Source of the DNA: Martelella sp. NC20
GTDB taxonomy: Bacteria > Pseudomonadota > Alphaproteobacteria > Rhizobiales > Rhizobiaceae
Reading direction: 5' to 3'
DNA length: 64,000 nucleotides
NCBI RefSeq assembly: GCF_013459645.1
Contig: NZ_CP054861.1
Span: 540,501-604,500, forward strand
Of the stretch, positions 44,826 to 53,686 are shown piece by piece; positions within the stretch are counted from its first letter, which is position 1, and each line of letters opens with the position of its first letter. The notes beneath the pieces are model-generated. The model did not search any database. It saw only the letters and a program-made list of their open reading frames with translations, and was not told where the DNA came from. A program made the position numbers and the translations under genes.

Positions 44826-45713
44826 ATGAGCAGGATTGCTTTCATCGGGCTTGGCAATATGGGCCTGCCAATGGCCGTGAACCTGAAAAAAGCGGGGCAC
44901 GACCTCGTCGTCTATGACACCATTGCCGCCGCCCGCGAAAAGGCAGGTGCAGAGGGCATGACCATTGCTGAAAATGCGGCCGCAGCCGTGGGCAACGCCG
45001 CGTTCATCATCACAATGCTGCCCAATGGCGCTATCGCTCTCAGAGTGTTTGAAGATGTGGTTCCCGCTGCCCGAAAAGGCGCCGCGATCATCGATTGCTC
45101 GACCATCGATGTAGGCAGCGCCAAAAAGGCGCACGAGATGGCATCAGCGGCCGGCCTGTTGCCGCTTGACGCGCCAGTGTCCGGCGGGATCGGCGGTGCC
45201 GCTGCCGGCACGCTCACCTTCATGGTCGGCGGCAGCGACGCGGCATTTGAAATGGCAAAGCCGCTGTTCGATACCATGGGGCAAAAGGCGGTCCATTGCG
45301 GGGAAGCGGGAACGGGACAGGCCGCCAAAATATGCAACAACATGCTTTTGGGCATTTCCATGATCGGTGCTTGCGAAGCGTTTGCTCTGGCCGAAAAGCT
45401 GGGGCTTTCCGCGCAAGCTGCCTTTGACGTCATATCGACATCTTCGGGGGCATGCTGGTCGGTCAATACGTATTGTCCGGTGCCCGGCATTGGTCCGCAA
45501 TCCCCCGCTGACAACGACTACAAGCCAGGATTTGCGGCAGAATTAATGCTCAAAGACCTTGGCCTCTCCCAGGAGGCAGCAGCCCAGGTGGGACAATCGA
45601 CGCCAATGGGTTTGAATGCCAGACAACTCTACGACCGCTTCGCGTCTGGAAGCGGAGCGGGCAAGGATTTCTCGGGCATCATTGAGTATCTGAAAACAGC
45701 GGCGCGGAGTTGA
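44826..45713 (+). CDS. mmsB: 3-hydroxyisobutyrate dehydrogenase
   Basis: The 295-residue enzyme has the NAD-binding [25 protein letters not shown], the [22 protein letters not shown] substrate motif, and [33 protein letters not shown] with the catalytic Lys. It makes methylmalonate semialdehyde for MmsA. A GGGAGATGCGCC leader precedes the ATG. Confidence 0.94.
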   Translation: MSRIAFIGLGNMGLPMAVNLKKAGHDLVVYDTIAAAREKAGAEGMTIAENAAAAVGNAAFIITMLPNGAIALRVFEDVVPAARKGAAIIDCSTIDVGSAKKAHEMASAAGLLPLDAPVSGGIGGAAAGTLTFMVGGSDAAFEMAKPLFDTMGQKAVHCGEAGTGQAAKICNNMLLGISMIGACEAFALAEKLGLSAQAAFDVISTSSGACWSVNTYCPVPGIGPQSPADNDYKPGFAAELMLKDLGLSQEAAAQVGQSTPMGLNARQLYDRFASGSGAGKDFSGIIEYLKTAARS

Positions 45714-45717
45714 TAAT

Positions 45718-46488
45718 ATGAGCGAAATAGAGACTTCAATAGATGGCGGCGTCGGCATCATTACCATCAATCGCCCGGAGGCACTGAACGCGGTCAATCA
45801 CACGGTCATGGACGGATTGCTGGCCGCCGCCGCCGGGTTTGATGCGGATGAGGCAATCGGCTGCATCGTCTTGACGGGTGCAGGGGACAAGGCTTTTGTC
45901 GCCGGTGCGGACATCAAGGAGATGGCCGGCAAATCCTATATGGATATGTTCATGGCCGACAAGCAGGCCGAATGGGAACGCTTTGCGGCCACCCGTACGC
46001 CGATGATCGCCGCGGTCAACGGGTTCGCGCTCGGTGGCGGCTGCGAGATCGCGATGATGTGCGATATCGTCATTGCATCGGAAAAGGCGAAATTCGGGCA
46101 ACCCGAAATCAAGCTTGGGGTCATCCCCGGCTGGAGCGGCACCCAGCGCTTGACGCATGCAGTGGGCAAGGCAAAGGCGATGGACCTTATTTTGACCGGG
46201 CGCATGATGGATGCCGAGGAAGCAGAACGTGCCGGCCTGGTCGCGCGGATCGTCCCGCATGATCAGGTCATGACTGTGGCGCTTGAAGCGGCCAGGGCTA
46301 TCGCCGGCTTTAGCCGGCCATCCGTCCTGCTTGCAAAAGATGCCGTCAACCGCGCTTTCGAGACGCCCCTTCAGGAGGGTATCCGGTTCGAACGCCGGGC
46401 TTTCTATTCGCTGTTTGCAACCGAAGATCAAAAAGAGGGCATGGACGCCTTCGCAAACAAGCGTGAGCCGGTTTTCCGGAACAAATAG
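45718..46488 (+). CDS. Enoyl-CoA hydratase
   Basis: The 256-residue crotonase has [60 protein letters not shown], with both catalytic Glu positions in the usual places, and ends VFRNK. It probably hydrates methacrylyl-CoA (and tiglyl-CoA) between the acyl-CoA dehydrogenase and the hydrolase steps. It starts four bases after mmsB. Confidence 0.93.
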   Translation: MSEIETSIDGGVGIITINRPEALNAVNHTVMDGLLAAAAGFDADEAIGCIVLTGAGDKAFVAGADIKEMAGKSYMDMFMADKQAEWERFAATRTPMIAAVNGFALGGGCEIAMMCDIVIASEKAKFGQPEIKLGVIPGWSGTQRLTHAVGKAKAMDLILTGRMMDAEEAERAGLVARIVPHDQVMTVALEAARAIAGFSRPSVLLAKDAVNRAFETPLQEGIRFERRAFYSLFATEDQKEGMDAFANKREPVFRNK

Positions 46489-46576
46489 GCTTGCGGATAG
46501 GCGGGATCCGCGAGAACGCACGTCTCCGAGTGATTATTGGTTGAAACAATCGCCGGAACAGGACGAAAAATTCAGA

Positions 46577-46627
46577 AGAAAATTTCTGGGATAGGCAAAT
46601 ATCCCCAAAGATAAGTGAAAAATTTTC
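46577..46627. promoter_or_regulatory. Two AT palindromes upstream of the bkd genes
   Basis: AGAAAATTTCT at 46577-46587 and GAAAAATTTTC at 46617-46627 are both perfect 11-base palindromes of similar sequence, 40 bases centre to centre. They lie within the 173-base gap before the small protein and bkdA1. Spacing of about four helical turns suggests binding of a dimeric or tetrameric regulator such as an Lrp/BkdR type. Confidence 0.45.
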
Positions 46628-46661
46628 GAGCCTCTCCGCTAAAATGTTCTTCGGAGGCAAC

Positions 46662-46964
46662 ATGAGAACATCCCGCTTCAGAACGACGACTGTGTTCGAC
46701 CATGCGATGCGCGCGCTCGACGAGTTGCGGAGAATGAACTTCGTGCTTGTCTCGATGACAATCGCGACAATTGCCACGGACGAGACCGATATCGCGGAAG
46801 TGCGTATCGATTATGAACCGGTTGGTCCTCTGCGCGCGGAAACCTGGATGGAGCGCGTTCGGAAAATGCCGGGCGTGTTCGACTGCTGCGACATCAAGGC
46901 TGACGACGCAAGCGCTGAAATGTCTGCGAAAACGGAAGGTCTGCGAATTGCCGGATACAGGTAA
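46662..46964 (+). CDS. Uncharacterised protein in the bkd operon
   Basis: The 100-residue protein begins MRTSRFRTTTVFDHAMRALDELRRMNFVLVSMTIATIATDETDIAEV. Start 46662 has GGAGG five bases upstream. The pattern of a helix followed by VLVSMTIATI and EVRIDYEPVGPLRAETWMERVRKMPGV suggests an ACT-like beta-alpha-beta-beta-alpha-beta fold, often used for amino-acid sensing, but no family is recognised. The bkdA1 ATG comes one base after its stop, so it is tightly coupled to the keto-acid dehydrogenase genes. A regulatory role in sensing branched-chain amino or keto acids is speculation. Confidence 0.75.
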   Translation: MRTSRFRTTTVFDHAMRALDELRRMNFVLVSMTIATIATDETDIAEVRIDYEPVGPLRAETWMERVRKMPGVFDCCDIKADDASAEMSAKTEGLRIAGYR

Positions 46965-46965
46965 G

Positions 46966-48201
46966 ATGAAAGCCCCCCATTCGCCCTTGTCCTTGAGCGT
47001 GCCGGAACCCGAATTCCGGCCCGGCGACAAGCCTGATTTTTCCTGGGTTGAGGTCGATGGCGCCGGCGAGGTGCGTCGCCCCGCGATTGACGAGGATCCG
47101 CAAGGCATGCGCGACCTGGCCTTCTCGATTATCCGCGTTTTGAACCGCGAAGGAGAGGCTGTCGGTCCCTGGGCGGGCTTGCTGAACGATGAGGAACTGA
47201 AAACCGGGCTGAAGGACATGATGACGCTGCGTATCTATGACGCGCGCATGGTGATTGCCCAGCGTCAGGGCAAGTGCTCCTTCTACATGCAGCATCTGGG
47301 TGAGGAAGCGATCAGCTGTGCATTCGGCAAGGCTCTTGAAGCCGGAGACATGAATTTCCCGACCTATCGCCAGGCTGGTCTGTTGATTGCGGCCGGCTAT
47401 CCGATGACCTCGATGATGAACCAGGTCTATTCCAATGACGGCGACAGTGCGCGCGGGCGGCAGTTGCCGGTGTTCTATTCTTCCAGGCAACACGGCTTCT
47501 TTTCGATATCCGGCAATCTCGCGACCCAGTACATTCAGGCCGTTGGCTGGGCGATGGCTTCGGCGATCTCGGGTGACGACAAGATTGCCGCCGCTTGGAT
47601 CGGCGACGGCTCGACGGCAGAAAGCGACTTTCACGCCGGGCTTGTATTCGCATCGACCTACAAGGCCCCGGTGGTCCTCAATATCGTCAACAATCAATGG
47701 GCGATTTCCACGTTTCAGGGCATAGCACGCGGCGGTTCGGGAACCCTGGCGGCGCGCGGTCACGGCTTCGGCATTCCGTCGCTGCGCGTTGACGGCAATG
47801 ACTTTCTCGCCGTTCACGCGGTGGCGAAATGGGCTGCCGAACGCGCCCGGCGCAATCTCGGCCCCACCCTTGTCGAGTATGTAACCTATCGTGCGGGCGG
47901 GCATTCCACCTCCGATGACCCCACAGCCTATCGCCCCAAGGAGGAAAGCGATGCCTGGCCGCTAGGTGATCCCATCCTGCGGCTCAAAGCGCACCTGATT
48001 GCCCGTGGGATATGGAGCGAAGAGCGCCATGTGCAGGCCGAGGCGGAAATCATGGAGACTGTCCTGAAAGCCCAGAAGACATCTGAAGCCATCGGCACGC
48101 TGCAATCCGGTCGGATGCCTTCACAGCGCGACATCTTCGAGGACGTCTTCGAGGTGATGCCGCCGCATCTCGTCCGCCAACGACATCAGGCGGGGTATTG
48201 A
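46966..48201 (+). CDS. bkdA1: Branched-chain 2-oxoacid dehydrogenase E1 alpha subunit
   Basis: The 411-residue protein has the thiamine-diphosphate motif GDGSTAESDFHAGLVFASTYKAPVVLNIVNNQWA, RQGKCSFYMQHLGEEAISCAFG, and the phosphorylation-loop-like TYRAGGHSTSDDPTAYRP, all typical of BKD E1 alpha. Start 46966 was chosen because it lies one base after the previous stop; the longer in-frame extension overlaps that gene. With BkdA2 it decarboxylates 2-oxoisovalerate and the related Leu and Ile keto acids. Confidence 0.94.
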   Translation: MKAPHSPLSLSVPEPEFRPGDKPDFSWVEVDGAGEVRRPAIDEDPQGMRDLAFSIIRVLNREGEAVGPWAGLLNDEELKTGLKDMMTLRIYDARMVIAQRQGKCSFYMQHLGEEAISCAFGKALEAGDMNFPTYRQAGLLIAAGYPMTSMMNQVYSNDGDSARGRQLPVFYSSRQHGFFSISGNLATQYIQAVGWAMASAISGDDKIAAAWIGDGSTAESDFHAGLVFASTYKAPVVLNIVNNQWAISTFQGIARGGSGTLAARGHGFGIPSLRVDGNDFLAVHAVAKWAAERARRNLGPTLVEYVTYRAGGHSTSDDPTAYRPKEESDAWPLGDPILRLKAHLIARGIWSEERHVQAEAEIMETVLKAQKTSEAIGTLQSGRMPSQRDIFEDVFEVMPPHLVRQRHQAGY

Positions 48202-48203
48202 TC

Positions 48204-49220
48204 ATGACGCGACGCACGATGATCGAGGCAATCCAGAATGCGCAGGATGTCGCTATGGACGCCGATGAAAAGGTGGTCGTCTTCGGCGAGGACGTCGGCT
48301 ATTTTGGCGGCGTGTTTCGCTGCACGGCGGGCCTGCAGAAGAAATACGGCAATCACCGTTGCTTTGACACGCCGATCAGCGAATTGGGCATTGTTGGCGC
48401 AGCAGTCGGCATGGCGGCCTATGGCTTGCGTCCCTGCGTCGAGATCCAGTTCGCCGATTACATGTATCCCGGCTATGACCAGATCGTGTCGGAGGCGGCA
48501 CGACTGCGCTATCGCTCGGCTGGTGAATTCACCTGTCCGCTGGTGATCCGCATGCCCACAGGTGGCGGCATCTTCGGTGCGCAGACCCACAGCCAAAGCC
48601 CCGAAGCGCTTTTTACCCATGTCGCAGGTCTAAAAACGATCGTGCCGTCGAACCCTTATGACGCCAAAGGGCTTCTGCTCGCAGCCATTGAAGACCCTGA
48701 TCCGGTCATTTTTCTGGAACCCAAACGCCTCTACAACGGACCTTTTGATGGGCATCACGACCGACCGGTAACGCCGTGGAAAAAGCATGCGCTCTCCGAG
48801 GTGCCGGACGATCACTATACCGTGCCGCTCGGCAAGGCCGCGATCCGGCGTGAGGGCAAGGCACTGACCGTCCTGACCTATGGAACCATGGTCTATGTGG
48901 CGCTGGCGGCGGTGGAGGAAAGCGGCATCGACGCCGAAGTCATCGATTTGCGCACGCTTTTGCCGCTCGATGAGGAAACCATCACTGAATCGGTAAAGAA
49001 AACCGGACGGTGCGTCATCGTTCATGAAGCGACACGAACATCGGGGTTTGGCGCGGAACTGGCCGCCATAGTTCAGGAGCGCTGCTTCTATCACCTCGAA
49101 GCCGGTATCGAGAGGGTTGCCGGCTGGGACACGCCATATCCGCATGCGCAGGAATGGGATTATTTTCCCAGCCCCGCGCGCGTGAAACAGGCGTATGCAC
49201 GTGTGATGCAGGAGGCTTAG
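48204..49220 (+). CDS. bkdA2: Branched-chain 2-oxoacid dehydrogenase E1 beta subunit
   Basis: The 338-residue protein starts MTRRTMIEAIQNAQDVAMDADEKVVVFGEDVGYFGGVFR and has FDTPISELGIVGAAVGMAAYGLRPCVEIQFADYMYPGYDQIVSEAARLRYRSAG and the transketolase C-terminal domain (LTYGTMVYVALAAVEESGIDAEVIDLRTLLPLD). ATG 48204 overlaps no upstream codon but follows the bkdA1 TGA by two bases; a TTG two codons earlier is less likely. Confidence 0.94.
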   Translation: MTRRTMIEAIQNAQDVAMDADEKVVVFGEDVGYFGGVFRCTAGLQKKYGNHRCFDTPISELGIVGAAVGMAAYGLRPCVEIQFADYMYPGYDQIVSEAARLRYRSAGEFTCPLVIRMPTGGGIFGAQTHSQSPEALFTHVAGLKTIVPSNPYDAKGLLLAAIEDPDPVIFLEPKRLYNGPFDGHHDRPVTPWKKHALSEVPDDHYTVPLGKAAIRREGKALTVLTYGTMVYVALAAVEESGIDAEVIDLRTLLPLDEETITESVKKTGRCVIVHEATRTSGFGAELAAIVQERCFYHLEAGIERVAGWDTPYPHAQEWDYFPSPARVKQAYARVMQEA

Positions 49221-50543
49221 ATGGGCACATATGCGATCAGAATGCCAGATGTCGGCGAGGGTATTGCAGAGGCCGAGCTGGTCGAATGGCAGGTCAAGCC
49301 GGGCGATATCGTCCGTGAAGACGACGTAATCGCCGCCGTGATGACGGACAAGGCGACGGTAGAAATTCCCACGGCCGTAAGCGGCAAGGTGATCTGGCTC
49401 GCAGGGGACATAGGAGACCGGATTGCCGTCGGCGCCGAACTCATCCACCTCGATGTGGAAGGCGAAGGCAATTATACCGGGCCGTTGAAATCCGGATCTG
49501 GCGAGCCCACCACGAAAATTGGCAACCAAGAGAACGGAGCGGCTGATGCCCCCCGGAAGGCACCAGAGGTGGAGACGCCTCCCGCGCCGTCGCCGGATCC
49601 GGTCAAACAAACAAGAACGGCCACGGTCGAGAACGAACGAAAACAGTCATTTTCACCCGCCCGTGTTGTCGCAACGCGACCGGTCGCATCTCCCTCCGTA
49701 CGCAAGCGCGCCCTTGATACGGGGATCGACTTGCGGCTTGTACCCGGCTCCGGCCCTGCGGGGCGGATCACCCATGACGATCTCACCGACTATTCGGGGG
49801 ATGCCGATATCGCGACAGCCGCAGCGGGCCCACACCGCAAAACCGCTGTGGAGGATATCAAGGTCGTGGGACTGAGGCGGAAAATCGCCGAGCGCATGGC
49901 AGCCGCCAATAGCCATATCCCGCATATCACCATCGTCGAGGAGGTGGACGTTACCGCGCTGGAAGACTTGCGCAGGCTGTTGAATGGGGATCACGCGGTC
50001 GTGCGGGGCAAACTGACGATGCTGCCTTTCATCATGCGCGCAATTGTGCGCGCCGTCGCCGAACAACCCGGCCTGAATGCACATTTTCTCGATGACGAGA
50101 ATATTATCCGCCAGTTCGAGCCAGTTCACATCGGCATCGCCACGCAAACACCGAACGGCCTTATGGTGCCAGTCGTCCGCCATGCTGAAGCAATGGGGCT
50201 CTGGGACGCAGCAACAGAAATCGCGAGGTTGGCCGAGGCCGCGCGCAAGGGTGCTGCCACCCGCCAGGAACTGAGTGGCTCAACGATCTCGATTTCGTCG
50301 CTGGGTGCACTCGGCGCGCTGGCAACGACACCGATCATCAACCGCCCGGAAGTCGCCATTGTCGGCATCAACAAAATTGCGCGGCGGCCTATCTGGATCG
50401 AGGGCGCGTTCGAGCCGCGCCAGATGATGAATATTTCATGCAGTTTCGATCACAGGGTGATCGATGGCTGGGACGCCGCGGTTTTCGTGCAGAAATTGAA
50501 GGTGCTGCTCGAAGGTCCCGCAGTCATGTTTGTCGAGGGATAG
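49221..50543 (+). CDS. bkdB: Branched-chain 2-oxoacid dehydrogenase E2 (dihydrolipoyl acyltransferase)
   Basis: The 440-residue protein has an N-terminal lipoyl domain with the lipoylated Lys in AAVMTDKATVEIPTAVSGKV (about residues 37-56), a Pro/Ala-rich linker, an E3-binding domain (ATRPVASPSVRKRALDTGIDLRLVPGSGPAGRITHDDL) and a catalytic domain ending FDHRVIDGWDAAVFVQKLK, where the HxxxDG motif is visible. It starts directly at the bkdA2 stop. Confidence 0.95.
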   Translation: MGTYAIRMPDVGEGIAEAELVEWQVKPGDIVREDDVIAAVMTDKATVEIPTAVSGKVIWLAGDIGDRIAVGAELIHLDVEGEGNYTGPLKSGSGEPTTKIGNQENGAADAPRKAPEVETPPAPSPDPVKQTRTATVENERKQSFSPARVVATRPVASPSVRKRALDTGIDLRLVPGSGPAGRITHDDLTDYSGDADIATAAAGPHRKTAVEDIKVVGLRRKIAERMAAANSHIPHITIVEEVDVTALEDLRRLLNGDHAVVRGKLTMLPFIMRAIVRAVAEQPGLNAHFLDDENIIRQFEPVHIGIATQTPNGLMVPVVRHAEAMGLWDAATEIARLAEAARKGAATRQELSGSTISISSLGALGALATTPIINRPEVAIVGINKIARRPIWIEGAFEPRQMMNISCSFDHRVIDGWDAAVFVQKLKVLLEGPAVMFVEG

Positions 50544-50544
50544 T

Positions 50545-51936
50545 ATGGACGAAATCAAGTGCAGGGTACTGGTGATCGGCGCCGGGCCGGGGGGCTATGT
50601 TTGCGCGATCCGCGCGGGGCAACTGGGTCTCGACACCGTCATAGTGGATGCCGGCAGCGTGGGCGGGACCTGCCTCAATATTGGCTGCGTCCCTTCCAAG
50701 GCTCTCATTCATGCGGGCGAGGAGTTTGCGCGGGCAAGGTCTTTCGGGGCGAACAACGAATTGGGCATCGCCGCCGGCGCCCCCACCATTGACCTGCCTT
50801 CGACAATCAGATGGAAAGACAAGATCGTGTCGCGGCTGACATCGGGGGTCGGCGGCCTTCTCAAGAAGGCCAAGGTGCGCCAGTTTACCGGCCATGCGCG
50901 TTTTGTCGACGGGAAAACGGTAGACCTGACGACCGAAAACGGCATCATCCGCATACGCGCCGAGCATGTGGTTATCGCCACCGGTTCCCAGCCGATCAGC
51001 CTGCCGCAACTGCCTTTTGGCGGCGACACGATTTCATCGACCCAAGCCCTGTCGCTCCAGGCCGTGCCTGAAAAACTGGCTGTTGTCGGCGGTGGCTATA
51101 TCGGGCTCGAAATCGGGACCGCGTATCAGAAACTTGGTTCCCGGGTGACCGTGATTGAACGCGGCGAGCGCATTCTGCCGCAATATGATGCGGCATTGAC
51201 AAAACCCGTCGCCAACCGGCTGGCCGCGCTTGGAATGGAGGTACTGACCGGCGCAAGCGCTGAAGGTTTGACGGAAAACGGCAATGCGCTGCGTGTCAGG
51301 ATCGGCACAACAATGCGCGAGATTGCTGCCGACAAGATACTGGTCACGGTCGGGCGTAATCCACTCACGCAAGGATGGGGGCTTGAGGAGCTGGATCTCG
51401 AGATGGATGGCCGTTTCATTCGTGTCGATGACCGGTGCAGGACATCCATGCGCGAAGTCTACGCAATCGGCGATGTTACCGGTGAACCGATGCTTGCGCA
51501 TCGCGCCATGGCGCAGGGAACGCTGGTTGCAGAATTTATTTCGGGCGCCAGAAGACGCTGGAACCATGTGTCGGTCCCGGCGGTCTGTTTCACCGACCCC
51601 GAGATTGTCACCGTCGGCCTCTCGCCGGAGGAGGCGGCACGACAGGGGACCGACGTCGATGTGGCGATTTTCCCGTTTTCCGCCAACGCGCGCGCAATGA
51701 CGATGCAGGACGACAGCGGATTTGTGCGGATGGCCTGCCGTAAGTCCGATGGACTGGTGGTCGGCATTCAGGCGGTCGGAAACGGCGTATCTGAACTGAG
51801 CGCGGCCTTCGGTCTGGCGCTCGAAATGGGGGCGGTGGCGGAAGACGTGGCTGCAACCATCCATGCCCATCCGACGCTTGGAGAGGCTTTTCAGGAAGCG
51901 GCTCTGCGCGTGCTGGGACGCGCGCTGCATGTCTGA
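50545..51936 (+). CDS. lpd: Dihydrolipoyl dehydrogenase (E3)
   Basis: The 463-residue flavoprotein has VLVIGAGPGGYVCAIRAGQLG (FAD), the redox disulfide GGTCLNIGCVPSK, an NAD motif VVGGGYIGLEIGTAYQKLG, AIGDVTGEPMLAHRAMAQG and the C-terminal AHPTLGEAFQEAALRVLGRALH with the catalytic His/Glu. It reoxidises the lipoamide of BkdB. The ATG at 50545 follows the bkdB TAG by one base. Confidence 0.95.
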   Translation: MDEIKCRVLVIGAGPGGYVCAIRAGQLGLDTVIVDAGSVGGTCLNIGCVPSKALIHAGEEFARARSFGANNELGIAAGAPTIDLPSTIRWKDKIVSRLTSGVGGLLKKAKVRQFTGHARFVDGKTVDLTTENGIIRIRAEHVVIATGSQPISLPQLPFGGDTISSTQALSLQAVPEKLAVVGGGYIGLEIGTAYQKLGSRVTVIERGERILPQYDAALTKPVANRLAALGMEVLTGASAEGLTENGNALRVRIGTTMREIAADKILVTVGRNPLTQGWGLEELDLEMDGRFIRVDDRCRTSMREVYAIGDVTGEPMLAHRAMAQGTLVAEFISGARRRWNHVSVPAVCFTDPEIVTVGLSPEEAARQGTDVDVAIFPFSANARAMTMQDDSGFVRMACRKSDGLVVGIQAVGNGVSELSAAFGLALEMGAVAEDVAATIHAHPTLGEAFQEAALRVLGRALHV

Positions 51937-51952
51937 TCCGCGCCGCAGCGCT

Positions 51953-52891
51953 CTATTCTGAACGTGCCGACCTGCGTACCGATTGCGGCGGGTGGCCGAA
52001 TGCGCGCACGAATGCGCGCCTCATGCGCTCCGCATCGCCGAAGCCGGTCGTTTCCGCCACGCGCTCGATCAACTCCCCAGAGGACTGCACACGCTCTCGT
52101 GCTACCTCCAGCCGCAACCGCTCGATCGCTTTCGACGGCGTGGCGCCCGTTTCCGCAGTAAACACGCGAGCGAAATGACGAGGACTGAGACCTGCGCGCT
52201 CGGCAAGGCTTTCCACCGTATGGCGCTTGTCGAGATTTTCGCGCACCCATGAAAGCAAGGGCGCAAAGCGGCCATCCGGTGTCTTCAACTCGAGCAATGA
52301 CGAGAACTGGGACTGCCCGCCGCCACGCCGATGATAAAGCACGAGCTGGCGCGCGGTTTCCTTGGCGATATCATCACCGAAATCTTCAGCGACGATCGCC
52401 AGCGCGAGGTCTATGCCGGCGGTGATCCCCGCAGATGTCCAGATGTTTCCGTCCCGCAGAAAAATCCGCTCCGGGTCGAGCCTGACATCCGGGAAACGCG
52501 TCACGAAGTCCTGGGTGCGGCACCAGTGCGTCGTTGCCTTTCGGCCTTTCAGCAAACCAGCTTGCGCAAGCAGGTAGGCGCCAGAGCATACGCTCGCAAT
52601 TCTCACCCCTCGCCTGGCCATCCTGCGAATGAAAGACATGGTCTTGTCGCAAGCCAACAGGTTTTCCACGCCGAGGCCTCCGGCCACCACAAGCGTGGTG
52701 ATCGCTCGGTCCGCCCTGAGGCCCGAGGCGAGAACCTCGACGCCGGATGAACTGCGCACCGGGCCGGGTTGCGCGGTGACCATTCGGATATTCGGCGGAA
52801 CGGGGACAAAGCGCTGCGCGATCTCGAACACCGAGGCCGGGCCGGTAGCATCGAGTAACTGAAAATCGGGAAAGATCAGTATGGCGATCAA
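51953..52891 (-). CDS. GlxA-family transcriptional regulator (DJ-1/PfpI + AraC HTH)
   Basis: The 312-residue protein has a DJ-1/PfpI domain (IAILIFPDFQLLDATGPASVFEIAQRF at the N-terminus; RIASVCSGAYLLAQAGLLKGRKATTHW with the elbow Cys near 100) and a C-terminal AraC HTH (HTVESLAERAGLSPRHFARVFTAETGATPSKAIERLRLEVAR and IERVAETTGFGDAERMRRAFVRAFGHPPQSVRR). The start is a TTG without a clear ribosome site, so it is uncertain. It is divergent from a stand-alone DJ-1-family gene 92 bases away and convergent with lpd. Confidence 0.88.
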   Translation of the reverse strand: MIAILIFPDFQLLDATGPASVFEIAQRFVPVPPNIRMVTAQPGPVRSSSGVEVLASGLRADRAITTLVVAGGLGVENLLACDKTMSFIRRMARRGVRIASVCSGAYLLAQAGLLKGRKATTHWCRTQDFVTRFPDVRLDPERIFLRDGNIWTSAGITAGIDLALAIVAEDFGDDIAKETARQLVLYHRRGGGQSQFSSLLELKTPDGRFAPLLSWVRENLDKRHTVESLAERAGLSPRHFARVFTAETGATPSKAIERLRLEVARERVQSSGELIERVAETTGFGDAERMRRAFVRAFGHPPQSVRRSARSE

Positions 52892-52983
52892 CGCATATGT
52901 CCGTAAATGAGGGAACTAAGACATTTCGATGAAAGTTTGAACATGGCAGTTTGCCGAGGTCAAGATTTTTTTGAGGTTCCAAA

Positions 52984-53667
52984 ATGCCCAAACCCCTGCA
53001 AATCGGCCTTCTCGTCTTCCCAAACATCACCCAGCTGGACATGACCGGCCCGCTTCAGGTTTTCGCAAGTCATCCCGACGCAGAAGTGCATCTTCTCTGG
53101 AAGAGCCTCGATCCGGTTCAAAGCGATACGCCACTTTTCATCACCCCGACGATGACGCTCGCAGACTGCCCTCCCCTCGACGTCATCTGCGTGCCGGGCG
53201 GCTATGGAACCGATGATCTGCTCGCTGACGAGGAAGTGCTGTCATTCCTGCGTCGGCAAGCTGAAAATGCGCAATATGTCACCTCGGTCTGCACAGGCTC
53301 CATCGTGCTCGCTGCCGCAGGACTGCTCAAGGGATACCGGGCCGCGACCCACTGGAGCGCGCGTGAAGCCCTGCCCATGCTCGGCGCAATCGTGTCGACG
53401 GAACGGGTCTGCATCGACCGCAATCGCATTACCGGTGGCGGCGTCACCGCCGGCATCGATCTCGGTCTGACGGTCATCGCCGAACTTGTGAGCCAACAGG
53501 CCGCCGAAACGATCCAGCTGCGCATCGAATACAACCCGGCGCCGCCTTTCGATGCCGGCTCCCCCGACACCGCTCCCGCAGAGGTGCTGGCCATCATGCA
53601 AGACAGGATCAAGACAGCCAAGAAACGCCGCCTGAAACTCGTTGCTGAGGCCGCCGCACGGATGTGA
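52984..53667 (+). CDS. Stand-alone DJ-1/PfpI-family protein (isonitrile hydratase-like)
   Basis: The 227-residue protein reads MPKPLQIGLLVFPNITQLDMTGPLQVFASHPDAEVHLLW, with the nucleophile elbow YVTSVCTGSIVLAAAGLLKGYRAATHW and the GGGVTAGIDLGLTVIAELV region. This matches InhA-type isonitrile hydratases and related cyclised DJ-1 enzymes. The substrate is unknown. GAGG lies seven bases before the ATG. It probably is the target of the divergent GlxA-type regulator. Confidence 0.87.
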   Translation: MPKPLQIGLLVFPNITQLDMTGPLQVFASHPDAEVHLLWKSLDPVQSDTPLFITPTMTLADCPPLDVICVPGGYGTDDLLADEEVLSFLRRQAENAQYVTSVCTGSIVLAAAGLLKGYRAATHWSAREALPMLGAIVSTERVCIDRNRITGGGVTAGIDLGLTVIAELVSQQAAETIQLRIEYNPAPPFDAGSPDTAPAEVLAIMQDRIKTAKKRRLKLVAEAAARM

Positions 53668-53686
53668 AGACGCAAGGCGCGGCCAG

